This document shows positions 1 through 11,288 of a stretch of 42,702 nt of DNA, piece after piece (position 1 is the stretch's first letter; each line of letters opens with the position of its first letter). The notes under the pieces were generated by a model. The model saw nothing but the letters and a program-made list of their open reading frames with translations, did no database searches and had not been told where the DNA came from. Position numbers and translations under genes: made by a program. The DNA is from a bacterium (GTDB taxonomy: Bacteria > Gemmatimonadota > Gemmatimonadetes > Gemmatimonadales > JACORV01): contig JAJYLI010000003.1 of assembly GCA_021787855.1 (NCBI GenBank), positions 1 through 42,702 on the forward strand, written 5' to 3'.

Positions 1-2
1 CG

Positions 3-113
3 TCGTTCCTCAACATCGCCGCGCTGCCCAAGATGGCGGAGGGGCATCTGCTGTCGGACCTGATCGCGATCAACGCCAGCGTGGACATCGTCATGGGGGA
101 GATTGACCGGTGA
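3..113 (+). CDS. nuoD: NADH-quinone oxidoreductase subunit D, C-terminal fragment
   Basis: Open at the window edge; encodes ...SFLNIAALPKMAEGHLLSDLIAINASVDIVMGEIDR*; immediately precedes nuoE. Confidence 0.8.
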   Translation, partial: SFLNIAALPKMAEGHLLSDLIAINASVDIVMGEIDR

Positions 114-706
114 GCGCGGCGGACGGAGCGGGGACCGGGGGGGCGGGGGGGGCGGGGGGGAGCGGGGCGGGCGCGCGGACCGGCGCGGCGGCCACCGCTC
201 GCGCCCGGGCGGAGCACGGCGTCGCGGTGCTGCCGGCCGTGTTCGGGGACGAGGGGCGCCGGAAGCTCGACGCCATCCTGGCGAGGTACCCCGCCAAGTC
301 CGGCGCCCTGCTGCCGGCCCTGTGGATGGTCCAGGAGGCCCACGGCTGGGTCTCGCCCGAGGGCATGGCGGAGGTGGCCGCCGTGCTGGGCCTGACGCCG
401 GCGTACGTCAAGGGCGTGGTGACGTTCTACACCATGTACCACCAGCACCCCGTCGGGAAGTATTTCGTGCAGGTGTGCACCACGACGCCGTGCAACGTGT
501 GCGGCGCGGAGGACGTGGTCGCGGCGTTCCTCAAGGCCACCGGGGCGGGCGCCCTCGGGGCCACCAGCCCCGACGGCCTGTGGACCGTCGTCGAGTCGGA
601 GTGCCTGGGCGCCTGCGGCTTCGCCACCCCCGTGATGATCAACGACGACTTCATCGAGGGCGTGACCGCCGAGTCGGTGCCCGCCCTCGTGGCCCGCTAC
701 CGGTAG
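110..706 (+). CDS. nuoE: NADH-quinone oxidoreductase subunit E (24 kDa, 2Fe-2S)
   Basis: GTG start overlapping nuoD stop; CTTTPC and CLGAC cysteine motifs; Gly-rich N-terminus. Confidence 0.93.
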   Translation: MSAADGAGTGGAGGAGGSGAGARTGAAATARARAEHGVAVLPAVFGDEGRRKLDAILARYPAKSGALLPALWMVQEAHGWVSPEGMAEVAAVLGLTPAYVKGVVTFYTMYHQHPVGKYFVQVCTTTPCNVCGAEDVVAAFLKATGAGALGATSPDGLWTVVESECLGACGFATPVMINDDFIEGVTAESVPALVARYR

Positions 707-711
707 CCGCC

Positions 712-2013
712 ATGGGCTTCCCCCACCCCCCGCATCCGCGCGAGACCCAGGTGCTGAGCCGCTGGTTCGGCGACGCCGAGGCGCGCACCTACGCGGGCTG
801 GATCAAGCGTGGCGGCTATGCCGCGCTGGAGCAGGCGCTCGGCATGACCCGGGAGCAGGTGATCGAGGAGGTGAAGACCTCCGGCCTCCGCGGCCGCGGC
901 GGCGCCGGCTTCCCCGCGGGCGTGAAGTGGAGCTTCATGCCCAGGCAGAAGACCAAGGCGCACTACCTGTGCTGCAACGCGGACGAGTCGGAGCCGGGCA
1001 CCTTCAAGGACCGCGAGATCATGCGCTGGACGCCGCACCAGCTCCTCGAGGGGTGCGCCATCGCCGCCTACGCGATCCAGGCGGAGCAGGTGTTCCTGTA
1101 CATCCGCGGCGAGTTCACCGAGCCGCTGCGCATCATGCAGGCCGCGCTGGACGAGGCCTACGCCCGGGGCGTGCTGGGCGCGAACGCCATGGGCAAGGGC
1201 GTCCGCATTGACATCACCATCCACCGCGGGGCCGGCGCGTACATCTGCGGCGAAGAAACCGCGCTGATGAACTCCATCGAGGGCAAGCGCGGCAATCCCC
1301 GCATCCGCCCGCCGTTCCCCGCGGCGGTCGGCGTGTTCGGCTGCCCCACCACGATCAACAACGTGGAGACCCTGTCCAGCGTGCCGCACATCATCGCGCG
1401 GGGCGGGGCGTGGTACAAGGGCCTGTCGCTGTCCAGCCCCAAGAGCACCGGGACCAAGCTGTTCTCGATCTGCGGCACGGTGGCCCGGCCGGGCAACTAC
1501 GAAGTGACGATGGGCTTCCCCCTCAAGGAGCTGCTGCTCGACCTGGCGGGCGGGATGCGGCCCGGCCGCACGCTCAAGGCGGTGATCCCCGGGGGCTCGT
1601 CGGTCCCCATCCTCACCGCGGAGGAGGCCATGGACACGCTGCTGGATTACGAGGGCTGCGTGGCCAAGGGCACGATGCTGGGCTCCGGCGGCATGATCGT
1701 GCTGGACGACTCGGTGGACATGGTCTACCAGGTGATGCGGCTGGCGCGGTTCTACGCGCACGAGTCGTGCGCCCAGTGCACCCAGTGCCGCGAGGGCACC
1801 GCCTGGACGGTGAAGATCCTGCAGCGCATCCTGGGCGGGGAAGGGCGCCCGGCGGACCTCGACGTGCTGCTCGACCTGTCGGAGCAGATGACCGGGCGCA
1901 CCATCTGCGTGCTGTCGGACTCCTGCGCGGCGCCGGTGGTGAGCGCCATCCGGAAGTTCCGGCCGGAGTTCGAGCGCTACCTGGGCCACGGGAAGGCGGC
2001 GGCGCGGGCATGA
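712..2013 (+). CDS. nuoF: NADH-quinone oxidoreductase subunit F
   Basis: MGFPHPPHPRE...; GLRGRGGAGFPAGVKW, CAQCTQCREGTAWT; the provided ORF from 103 is an in-frame upstream extension. Confidence 0.95.
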   Translation: MGFPHPPHPRETQVLSRWFGDAEARTYAGWIKRGGYAALEQALGMTREQVIEEVKTSGLRGRGGAGFPAGVKWSFMPRQKTKAHYLCCNADESEPGTFKDREIMRWTPHQLLEGCAIAAYAIQAEQVFLYIRGEFTEPLRIMQAALDEAYARGVLGANAMGKGVRIDITIHRGAGAYICGEETALMNSIEGKRGNPRIRPPFPAAVGVFGCPTTINNVETLSSVPHIIARGGAWYKGLSLSSPKSTGTKLFSICGTVARPGNYEVTMGFPLKELLLDLAGGMRPGRTLKAVIPGGSSVPILTAEEAMDTLLDYEGCVAKGTMLGSGGMIVLDDSVDMVYQVMRLARFYAHESCAQCTQCREGTAWTVKILQRILGGEGRPADLDVLLDLSEQMTGRTICVLSDSCAAPVVSAIRKFRPEFERYLGHGKAAARA

Positions 2014-3473
2014 GCGATCTGGTGAAGCTGACCATCGAGGGGCACGAGGTCGAGGCGCCAGCCGGCACCTCGATCCTGGAAGCCGCCAAGCTGGTCGGGA
2101 TCCTCATCCCGCACTACTGCTACCACCCCGCGCTGCCGGTGGCCGGCTCGTGCCGGATGTGCCTGGTGGAGGTGGAGAAGAGCCCCAAGCCCCAGCCCGC
2201 CTGCGCCACCCCGATCACCCCCGGCATGGTGGTGCGCGTCGCCAGCGACGTGGCCCGGGCCGCCCGGCGCGCGGTGCTCGAGTTCCTGCTCATCAACCAC
2301 CCGCTGGACTGCCCCATCTGCGACCAGGCCGGCGAGTGCGAGCTGCAGGACTACACCCACGAGGAAGGGCGCGCCGCCGGGCGCTACGCCGACTACCCGA
2401 AGCGCTACAACCCGGTGGAGGACTTCGGGCCGGATGTGCTGTACGTACCCAACCGCTGCATCCTGTGCACCCGCTGCGTGCGGTTCATGGAGAACGTCGC
2501 GCAGGAGCCCACGCTCAACGTGTCCGAGCGGGGCGACCGGGCCCGGATCGGCGTGTTCCCCGGAGCGGCGCTGGACCACCCCTGGGCGGGCAACGTGGTG
2601 GACCTGTGCCCGGTGGGCTCGCTGCTCTCCAAGGACTTCCTCAACAAGGCCCGCGTCTGGGACCTGGACAAGACGGCCTCGGTGTGCGGCGGCTGCACCC
2701 AGGGGTGCAACATCACCCTGGAGACCCGGGACAACGCCGTGGTGCGCGTGAAGCCGCGGCCCAACATGGCCGTGAACCGCTGGTTCATCTGCGACGAGGG
2801 GCGGCTGGGCTACGCCTGGCTCAACCGGGCGGACCGGATCGAGGCGCCGCTGGTGCGCGAGGGCGGCCGCCTGGTGCCGGTGGAGTGGGAGGTCGCGCTG
2901 GCGCGGGCCGCGGAGCTGGTCGGGGCCGGGGACGGCCCCGCCGTGGGCCTGGTCTCGCCGGGCGCCTCGTGCGAGGCGCTGGAAGCGGCGGCCCGCGTCC
3001 TGGCCGCGCGCGGGGAAGGGAGCGCCGGCGCGTTCCGCGTGCGCCAGGGCCCCGAGCGGCCGCTCGCCGGCGTGCCGGACCTGGCGCTGAGGGCCGAGCG
3101 CGCGCCCAACGTGGCCGGGGCGCTGGCGGCGGGCTTCGGCCGGGACTGGGACGCGGCGGTGGCGCGGGCGCGGGCGGCGGGCCTGGTGCTGGTCCTGGAC
3201 GAGAGCCTGGCCGGCCTCGCCGAGCCCGTGACCGACGGCGCGCTGCTCTACATCGGCACGGTGCTGCCGGAGACGGCCCGCGGCGCGGTGGTGATCCTGC
3301 CGTGCACCAACGTCGCGGAGGAGGAGGGCAGCTTCGTCAACCTCCGCGGCCTGAGGCAGCGGTACGCCCAGGCCAGGACCCCGCCGGGCATGGCGCGGCC
3401 CGCCGCCTGGATCCTGGACGCCATCCTGGCCGCGCTGCCGGCCCGCGCGGCGCGGGCGGGAGGTCGCGCGTGA
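2010..3473 (+). CDS. nuoG: NADH-quinone oxidoreductase subunit G (short form, 487 aa)
   Basis: 2Fe-2S CYHPALPVAGSCRMC, CILCTRCVRF, CGGCTQGC...C motifs; ATGA overlap with nuoF. Confidence 0.93.
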   Translation: MSDLVKLTIEGHEVEAPAGTSILEAAKLVGILIPHYCYHPALPVAGSCRMCLVEVEKSPKPQPACATPITPGMVVRVASDVARAARRAVLEFLLINHPLDCPICDQAGECELQDYTHEEGRAAGRYADYPKRYNPVEDFGPDVLYVPNRCILCTRCVRFMENVAQEPTLNVSERGDRARIGVFPGAALDHPWAGNVVDLCPVGSLLSKDFLNKARVWDLDKTASVCGGCTQGCNITLETRDNAVVRVKPRPNMAVNRWFICDEGRLGYAWLNRADRIEAPLVREGGRLVPVEWEVALARAAELVGAGDGPAVGLVSPGASCEALEAAARVLAARGEGSAGAFRVRQGPERPLAGVPDLALRAERAPNVAGALAAGFGRDWDAAVARARAAGLVLVLDESLAGLAEPVTDGALLYIGTVLPETARGAVVILPCTNVAEEEGSFVNLRGLRQRYAQARTPPGMARPAAWILDAILAALPARAARAGGRA

Positions 3474-4684
3474 GCCCGGTCACCGGCAGCGCCTTCTTCT
3501 GGACCTCGGTGGTCAAGATCCTGATCGTGTTCGGCGGCATCCTGTCGCTGGTCGCGTTCTGGACCTGGGTGGAGCGCCGCGGCGCCGGCTGGATCCAGAA
3601 CCGCCTGGGTCCCAACCGCGTCGGCCCCGAGGGGCTGCTGCAGCCGGCGGCGGACGGCCTCAAGAACTTCCTCAAGGAAGAGACGCTCCCGCCCTTCGCC
3701 GACCGGTTCGTGTTCCTGCTGGCGCCAGTCATGGCCTTCGTCCCGGCGCTGATCACCTTCGCGGTGGTGCCGTTCGCCTCGCCGCTGCCCACGCCCTGGG
3801 GCCTGGTGAGCCCGGCCATCGCCGACCTGCCGGTCGGGTTCCTGTACATCCTGGCCATCAGCTCGCTGGGCGTGTACGGCGTGGTGCTGGCGGGCTGGTC
3901 GTCCAACAACAAGTACTCGCTGCTGGGCGGCCTCAGGGGCTCGGCGCAGCTCATCAGCTACGAAGTCTCGATGGGACTCTCGGCCGTCGCCGTGCTGGTC
4001 CTGGCCGGCAACATCACGATGAACGAGATCGTGGCCCGCCAGCAGCACAGCGTGTGGTTCGTCCTGCCCCTCTCGGTGGCCTTCCTCACCTTCCTGATCG
4101 CCAGCTTCGCCGAAACCAACCGGCTGCCCTTCGACCTGCCGGAGGCCGAGGCGGAGCTGATCGCCGGCTACCACACCGAGTACTCGGCCATGAAGTTCTC
4201 GATGTTCTACATCGCCGAGTACTCCAACATGGTCACCGCCTCCGCGCTGATGGTGACCCTGTTCTTCGGCGGCTGGGACATCCCCTTCACGGCGTGGGAC
4301 AACACGCCGCCCTGGACGGTGCTCAAGTTCGTCGCCACCTTCGCGGCGTTCTGGCTGAAGGTGGTGGCGTTCCTGTTCGCCTACGTGTGGGTGCGCTGGA
4401 CGCTGCCCCGGTTCCGGTTCGACCAGCTCATGGATCTCGGCTGGAAGGTGCTGCTGCCGGTGGCGCTGGGGTACGTGATGGTGATCGCCGTGGCGGTGTG
4501 GGGCCTCGGGGCCGCGGGCGTGCCGTTCGGCCTCGGCTACGGCCTGATCCTCACCGCCGTGAGCGCGGTGCTGCTCGGCCTGCTGCTGTGGGGCCTCGAC
4601 CGGAACCGGGTCATCGGCGGCTCGGCGGCCCGGCAGCGCGCGCGCTGGCTGGCCGACGCGGCGCGGCAGCGCGGGGCGGCCTGA
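3470..4684 (+). CDS. nuoH: NADH-quinone oxidoreductase subunit H
   Basis: ERRGAGWIQNRLGPNRVGPEGLLQPAADGLK, FAETNRLPFDLPEAEAELIAGYHTEYS; GTG start. Confidence 0.96.
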   Translation: MSPVTGSAFFWTSVVKILIVFGGILSLVAFWTWVERRGAGWIQNRLGPNRVGPEGLLQPAADGLKNFLKEETLPPFADRFVFLLAPVMAFVPALITFAVVPFASPLPTPWGLVSPAIADLPVGFLYILAISSLGVYGVVLAGWSSNNKYSLLGGLRGSAQLISYEVSMGLSAVAVLVLAGNITMNEIVARQQHSVWFVLPLSVAFLTFLIASFAETNRLPFDLPEAEAELIAGYHTEYSAMKFSMFYIAEYSNMVTASALMVTLFFGGWDIPFTAWDNTPPWTVLKFVATFAAFWLKVVAFLFAYVWVRWTLPRFRFDQLMDLGWKVLLPVALGYVMVIAVAVWGLGAAGVPFGLGYGLILTAVSAVLLGLLLWGLDRNRVIGGSAARQRARWLADAARQRGAA

Positions 4685-4686
4685 CC

Positions 4687-5193
4687 GTGGCGATCACCGT
4701 CAAGACCATGCCCCGGCCCGAGACGGAGAGCTCCTACGTGCGCGCCACGCTCAAGGGCATGGCGCTCACCTTCCGGCACCTGCTCGCCCCCAAGTGGACG
4801 ATGCAGTACCCGGAGCAGACCTCGGCGCCGGACTGGAAGCTGTCGCCGCGGTGGCGCGGCACGCACCGGATGGCGGTGGACGAGGCGGGCAAGGCCAAGT
4901 GCGTCGCCTGCGGCCTGTGCCCCCAGGTCTGCCCGGCCAACTGCATCAAGCTGATCCCGGGCGAGGACGAGAAGGGCAACCGCTACCCGCTGGTCTACGA
5001 GATTGACGAGTTCCGCTGCGTGTTCTGCGGCTACTGCCAGGAGGTGTGTCCCGAGGAGGCGATCCACGTCGGCGTGCACTACGAGAACGCGGAGTACAGC
5101 CGGGACGCCTTCGTGTACGACCTCGAGCGCCTGATGCGCCAGCCGCATCCGGTCTCGACCCTGTGGGATCCGTCCGACCCGAAAGGGGAGTGA
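4687..5193 (+). CDS. nuoI: NADH-quinone oxidoreductase subunit I
   Basis: Two 4Fe-4S motifs CVACGLCPQVCP and CVFCGYCQEVCP; GTG start. Confidence 0.95.
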   Translation: MAITVKTMPRPETESSYVRATLKGMALTFRHLLAPKWTMQYPEQTSAPDWKLSPRWRGTHRMAVDEAGKAKCVACGLCPQVCPANCIKLIPGEDEKGNRYPLVYEIDEFRCVFCGYCQEVCPEEAIHVGVHYENAEYSRDAFVYDLERLMRQPHPVSTLWDPSDPKGE

Positions 5194-5195
5194 GC

Positions 5196-5711
<516 letters not shown>

Positions 5712-5712
5712 C

Positions 5713-6005
5713 GTGCTGCTCGGTCCCTCGCTCGCGGTTTCCGCGATCCTGTTCACGCTGGGTGTCGTCGGCGTCCTGCTGCGGCGCAACGCGATCGTGA
5801 TCTTCATGTGCATCGAGCTGATGCTCAACGCGGTGAACCTGACCTTCATCGCGTTGTCGCAGCAGCTCGGCCTGGACGGGCAGGTGTTCGTGTTCTTCGT
5901 GATGACCGTGGCGGCGGCGGAGGCCGCCGTGGGCCTGGCGATCGTCATCGCCGTGTACCGGCACAAGGACACCGTGAACCTGCAGCGCATCAACCTGCTC
6001 CGCGG

Positions 6006-6009
<4 letters not shown>
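5713..6009 (+). CDS. nuoK: NADH-quinone oxidoreductase subunit K
   Basis: [24 protein letters not shown]; 98 aa; gene order. Confidence 0.94.
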
Positions 6010-8018
<2,009 letters not shown>

Positions 8019-8091
8019 CCGCCGTGCCCACCGCCACCGGCCGCGTCGGGCCCGCCGCCGCCCTCGCCGCCCTCCTCCCCCCCGGGGAACC

Positions 8092-9702
8092 GTGACCGAC
8101 CTCCTCGCCTCCATCGGCTACGCGCGCTGGGCGCTGAGCGCCCTGCTGCTGATCCCGCTGGCCGGGGCGCTGCTGGTGTGGGCCGCTCCGGTCCAGGCGG
8201 CCAAGCGCATCGCCTTCGCGGTCACCCTGGTGGAGTTCGTGGTCTCGGTGGGGCTGTGGTGGGCCTACGACCCCGCGGGTCCGGTGATGCAGGTGGGCGG
8301 CTGGCTGCCGTGGATCCCGGCGTGGGGCATCGCCTACCGCGTCGGCATTGACGGCATCTCGCTGTTCATGGTGCTGCTCACCACCTTCCTGATGCCCCTG
8401 GCCGTCCTGGGGAGCTGGTCCGGCATCACCCGGCGGGAGAAGGCGTACTACGCGCTGATGCTGGTCCTCACCACCGGCATGATCGGCGTGTTCGTGGCCC
8501 TGGATCTGTTCCTGTTCTACGTGTTCTGGGAGGTGATGCTGATCCCGATGTACTTCATCATCGGGGTGTGGGGCGGCCAGGGCCGCCTGTACGCCAGCAT
8601 CAAGTTCTTCATCTACACGTTCCTGGGCTCGCTGCTGATGCTGGTGGCGATCCTGGTGCTGTACTTCAGCGCCGGCCGGGCCGCGGGCGGCGTGTACTCC
8701 TTCGCCTACGATCACATCCTGCGCTACGCCAGCCTCCCGGTGTCGGCGCAGTTCTGGCTGTTCGGCGCCTTCTTCCTGGCGTTCGCCATCAAGGTGCCGA
8801 TGGTGCCGTTCCACACCTGGCTCCCGGACGCCCACGTCGAGGCGCCGACGGCGGGCTCGGTGATCCTGGCGGGCATCCTGCTCAAGATGGGGACCTACGG
8901 GTTCCTCCGCTTCGCGGTGCCCCTGTTCCCGCGCGTGGCCATGAGCCCGGCGGTGAGCACGACCGTGATCACCCTCGCGGTGGTGGGCATCATCTACGGG
9001 GCGCTGGTGGCGATGGTGCAACCGGACTTCAAGAAGCTGATCGCCTACTCGTCGGTGAGCCACCTGGGGTTCGTGGTGCTGGGCATCTGGGCCATGACGG
9101 TGCAGAGTACCCAGGGCGCGCTGCTGGTGATGATCAACCACGGCATTTCCACCGGGGCGCTGTTCTTCCTGGTGGGCATGATCTACGAGCGGCGCCACAG
9201 CCGCCTGGTGGCGGACTTCGGCGGCCTGGCGCGCGTGATGCCGATGTTCGCCGCGGTGCTCACCCTGGTGAGCCTGTCCTCGATCGGGCTGCCGGGCACC
9301 AACGGCTTCGTGGGCGAGTTCCTGGTGCTGCTGGGCACCTTCCGCACCCACCCGGTGGCGGCGGGCATCGCGGCCACGGGCGTGATCTTCGCGGCGTGCT
9401 ACCTGCTGTGGGCGCTGCAGCGGGTGATCTATTACGCGCTGGACAAGGAGCCCAACCGCAAGCTGCCGGACCTCACCCGCCGCGAGTGGGGGGTGCTGGT
9501 GCCCCTGGTGGTGGTGATCCTGTGGCTGGGGCTCGCCCCGGGCGCGGTGCTGCGGCGGATGGAGCCCTCGGCGCGGCACTTCGTCGCCATGGTCGAGAAC
9601 CGGGTGCCCCGGATGGCGGGGCTGACGCCCGAGCCGGGGCCCCCCCCGGCGCCCGCGTCACCCGCCGCCGGCGGCGCGGCGGCCGGCGGGAGGGCCCGTT
9701 AG
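8092..9702 (+). CDS. nuoM: NADH-quinone oxidoreductase subunit M
   Basis: FYVFWEVMLIPMYFIIGVWGG, FHTWLPDAHVEAPTAGSVILAGILLKMGTYG. Confidence 0.96.
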   Translation: MTDLLASIGYARWALSALLLIPLAGALLVWAAPVQAAKRIAFAVTLVEFVVSVGLWWAYDPAGPVMQVGGWLPWIPAWGIAYRVGIDGISLFMVLLTTFLMPLAVLGSWSGITRREKAYYALMLVLTTGMIGVFVALDLFLFYVFWEVMLIPMYFIIGVWGGQGRLYASIKFFIYTFLGSLLMLVAILVLYFSAGRAAGGVYSFAYDHILRYASLPVSAQFWLFGAFFLAFAIKVPMVPFHTWLPDAHVEAPTAGSVILAGILLKMGTYGFLRFAVPLFPRVAMSPAVSTTVITLAVVGIIYGALVAMVQPDFKKLIAYSSVSHLGFVVLGIWAMTVQSTQGALLVMINHGISTGALFFLVGMIYERRHSRLVADFGGLARVMPMFAAVLTLVSLSSIGLPGTNGFVGEFLVLLGTFRTHPVAAGIAATGVIFAACYLLWALQRVIYYALDKEPNRKLPDLTRREWGVLVPLVVVILWLGLAPGAVLRRMEPSARHFVAMVENRVPRMAGLTPEPGPPPAPASPAAGGAAAGGRAR

Positions 9703-9703
9703 C

Positions 9704-11236
9704 ATGCTGCTCCTGGACCTCGACCGCGGCTGGGGCCTCCTCAGGGCCATGGCGCCGGAGACGCTGCTCACGCTGTGGGCGCTGGCGCTGCTGCTGGACG
9801 CCGCGTGGCACCACCGGGACAGCGGCGCGCAGCGGCGCGCGGGCTGGCTGGCGCTGGCGGGGCTGGCGCTCTCCGCGGCCGCCACCGTGTGGCTGTGGGC
9901 GTCGGGCGCGGCGCCGGCGGGGCTCTCGACCACCATCGCCCTGGACCGGTTCCGCTACGCCGTGGACCTGATCGTGCTGGTCGCGGCCGCGCTGGCCGTG
10001 CTGCTCTCGGTGGAGTACCTGGACCGCGAGCAGCTCCGCATTCCCGAGTACCACGCGCTGCTGCTGCTCGCGACCGTGGGCATGATGCTCCTGGCCGGCG
10101 GCGAGGACCTGTTCGTCCTGTTCCTCGGGCTGGAGCTGATGTCCGTCTCGGTGTACGTGCTGGCCGGCCTCGACCGGCGCAGCCCGGCCAGCGCGGAGGC
10201 GGCGCTCAAGTACTTCCTGCTCGGCGCCTTCGCCTCCGCGTTCTTGCTCTACGGCATCGCGCTGCTGTACGGGGCGACCGGCTCGACCAAGCTGCAGATC
10301 ATCGCCCGGCAGATCGGCCCGCTGGGCCTGCTGACCCACCCGATGCTGCTGGCGGGCCTGGCGCTGCTGCTGATCGGGTTCGGCTTCAAGATCGCGGCGG
10401 TTCCGTTCCACATGTGGACGCCCGACGTGTACGACGGCGCCCCCACGCCGGTCACCGGCTTCATGGCCACCGCCGTCAAGGCCGCGGCGTTCGCGGCGCT
10501 GATCCGCGTGCTGCTGGAGGCGTTCAGCGACGTGCACGCGCTGTGGGGGCCCGTGATCTGGTGGCTCGCGGCCGTCACCATGGTCGTGGGCAACCTCGTG
10601 GCCCTGGCCCAGCGGTCGGTGAAGCGCATGCTGGCCTACTCGAGCATCGCGCACGCGGGCTACCTGCTCACCGCGCTGGTGGCGGACTCGATGGCGGGGG
10701 CCGCGGCGTTCCTGTTCTACCTGCTGTTCTACACCCTGATGACGATGGGCGCGTTCGCGATCCTGGCCCTGAAGGGGCGGGGCGGCGAGCGCGACGTCAT
10801 GGTGGACGACCTGGCGGGACTGGGCGAGGCGCATCCCTGGCTGGCGCTGGCGATGGCGGTGTGCATGCTCTCGCTGCTGGGCTTCCCAGGCACCGCGGGC
10901 TTCATCGGCAAGTGGTACGTCCTGGTGGCGGCCACGGGCGCCGGCTACCCGGGGCTGGCCGCGATCCTGGTGGTGACCAGCGTGATCTCCGCGGGATACT
11001 ACCTGCCGGTGGTGATGGCCATGTACATGAAGCCGCAGGCGCACGAGCGGGCCCACGCCGGCGTGCTGGTGCCGCGGATCGCCGGCGCCACGCTCGCGGT
11101 GATGGTGGCGGCGCTGCTGGTCTTCGGCGTCTGGCCCAACCGCGTGCTCGACGCCGCGCGCGCCGGCTCCCACGCCTTCATCCCCCGCGCGATGACGGCG
11201 GCCGTGACACCGCTCCCGCCCGCCGGCGCCCCCTAG
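9704..11236 (+). CDS. nuoN: NADH-quinone oxidoreductase subunit N
   Basis: FGFKIAAVPFHMWTPDVYDGAPTPVTGFMATAVKAAAFAAL; gene order. Confidence 0.95.
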   Translation: MLLLDLDRGWGLLRAMAPETLLTLWALALLLDAAWHHRDSGAQRRAGWLALAGLALSAAATVWLWASGAAPAGLSTTIALDRFRYAVDLIVLVAAALAVLLSVEYLDREQLRIPEYHALLLLATVGMMLLAGGEDLFVLFLGLELMSVSVYVLAGLDRRSPASAEAALKYFLLGAFASAFLLYGIALLYGATGSTKLQIIARQIGPLGLLTHPMLLAGLALLLIGFGFKIAAVPFHMWTPDVYDGAPTPVTGFMATAVKAAAFAALIRVLLEAFSDVHALWGPVIWWLAAVTMVVGNLVALAQRSVKRMLAYSSIAHAGYLLTALVADSMAGAAAFLFYLLFYTLMTMGAFAILALKGRGGERDVMVDDLAGLGEAHPWLALAMAVCMLSLLGFPGTAGFIGKWYVLVAATGAGYPGLAAILVVTSVISAGYYLPVVMAMYMKPQAHERAHAGVLVPRIAGATLAVMVAALLVFGVWPNRVLDAARAGSHAFIPRAMTAAVTPLPPAGAP

Positions 11237-11260
11237 CGCCGGCGGCGCGGCCGCCGGCGC
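11236..11260 (+). terminator. GC-rich hairpin at the end of the nuo operon (no U-tract)
   Basis: gcgccggcggc-gcg-gccgccggcgc: perfect 11-bp stem with 3-nt loop, starting at the last base of the nuoN stop codon. Confidence 0.45.
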
Positions 11261-11288
11261 TGCCCGCCCCCTTGCCGAGGCCCGAACC

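Noticed and set aside
103-711. N-terminal extension of NuoF
   Set aside because: Overlaps nuoE out of frame with Arg/Gly-rich junk; conserved NuoF begins at 712.
9660-9700. GC palindrome at the nuoM 3' end
   Set aside because: Explained by an Ala/Gly-rich tail (SPAAGGAAAGG) in coding sequence; imperfect and next to nuoN with no gap.
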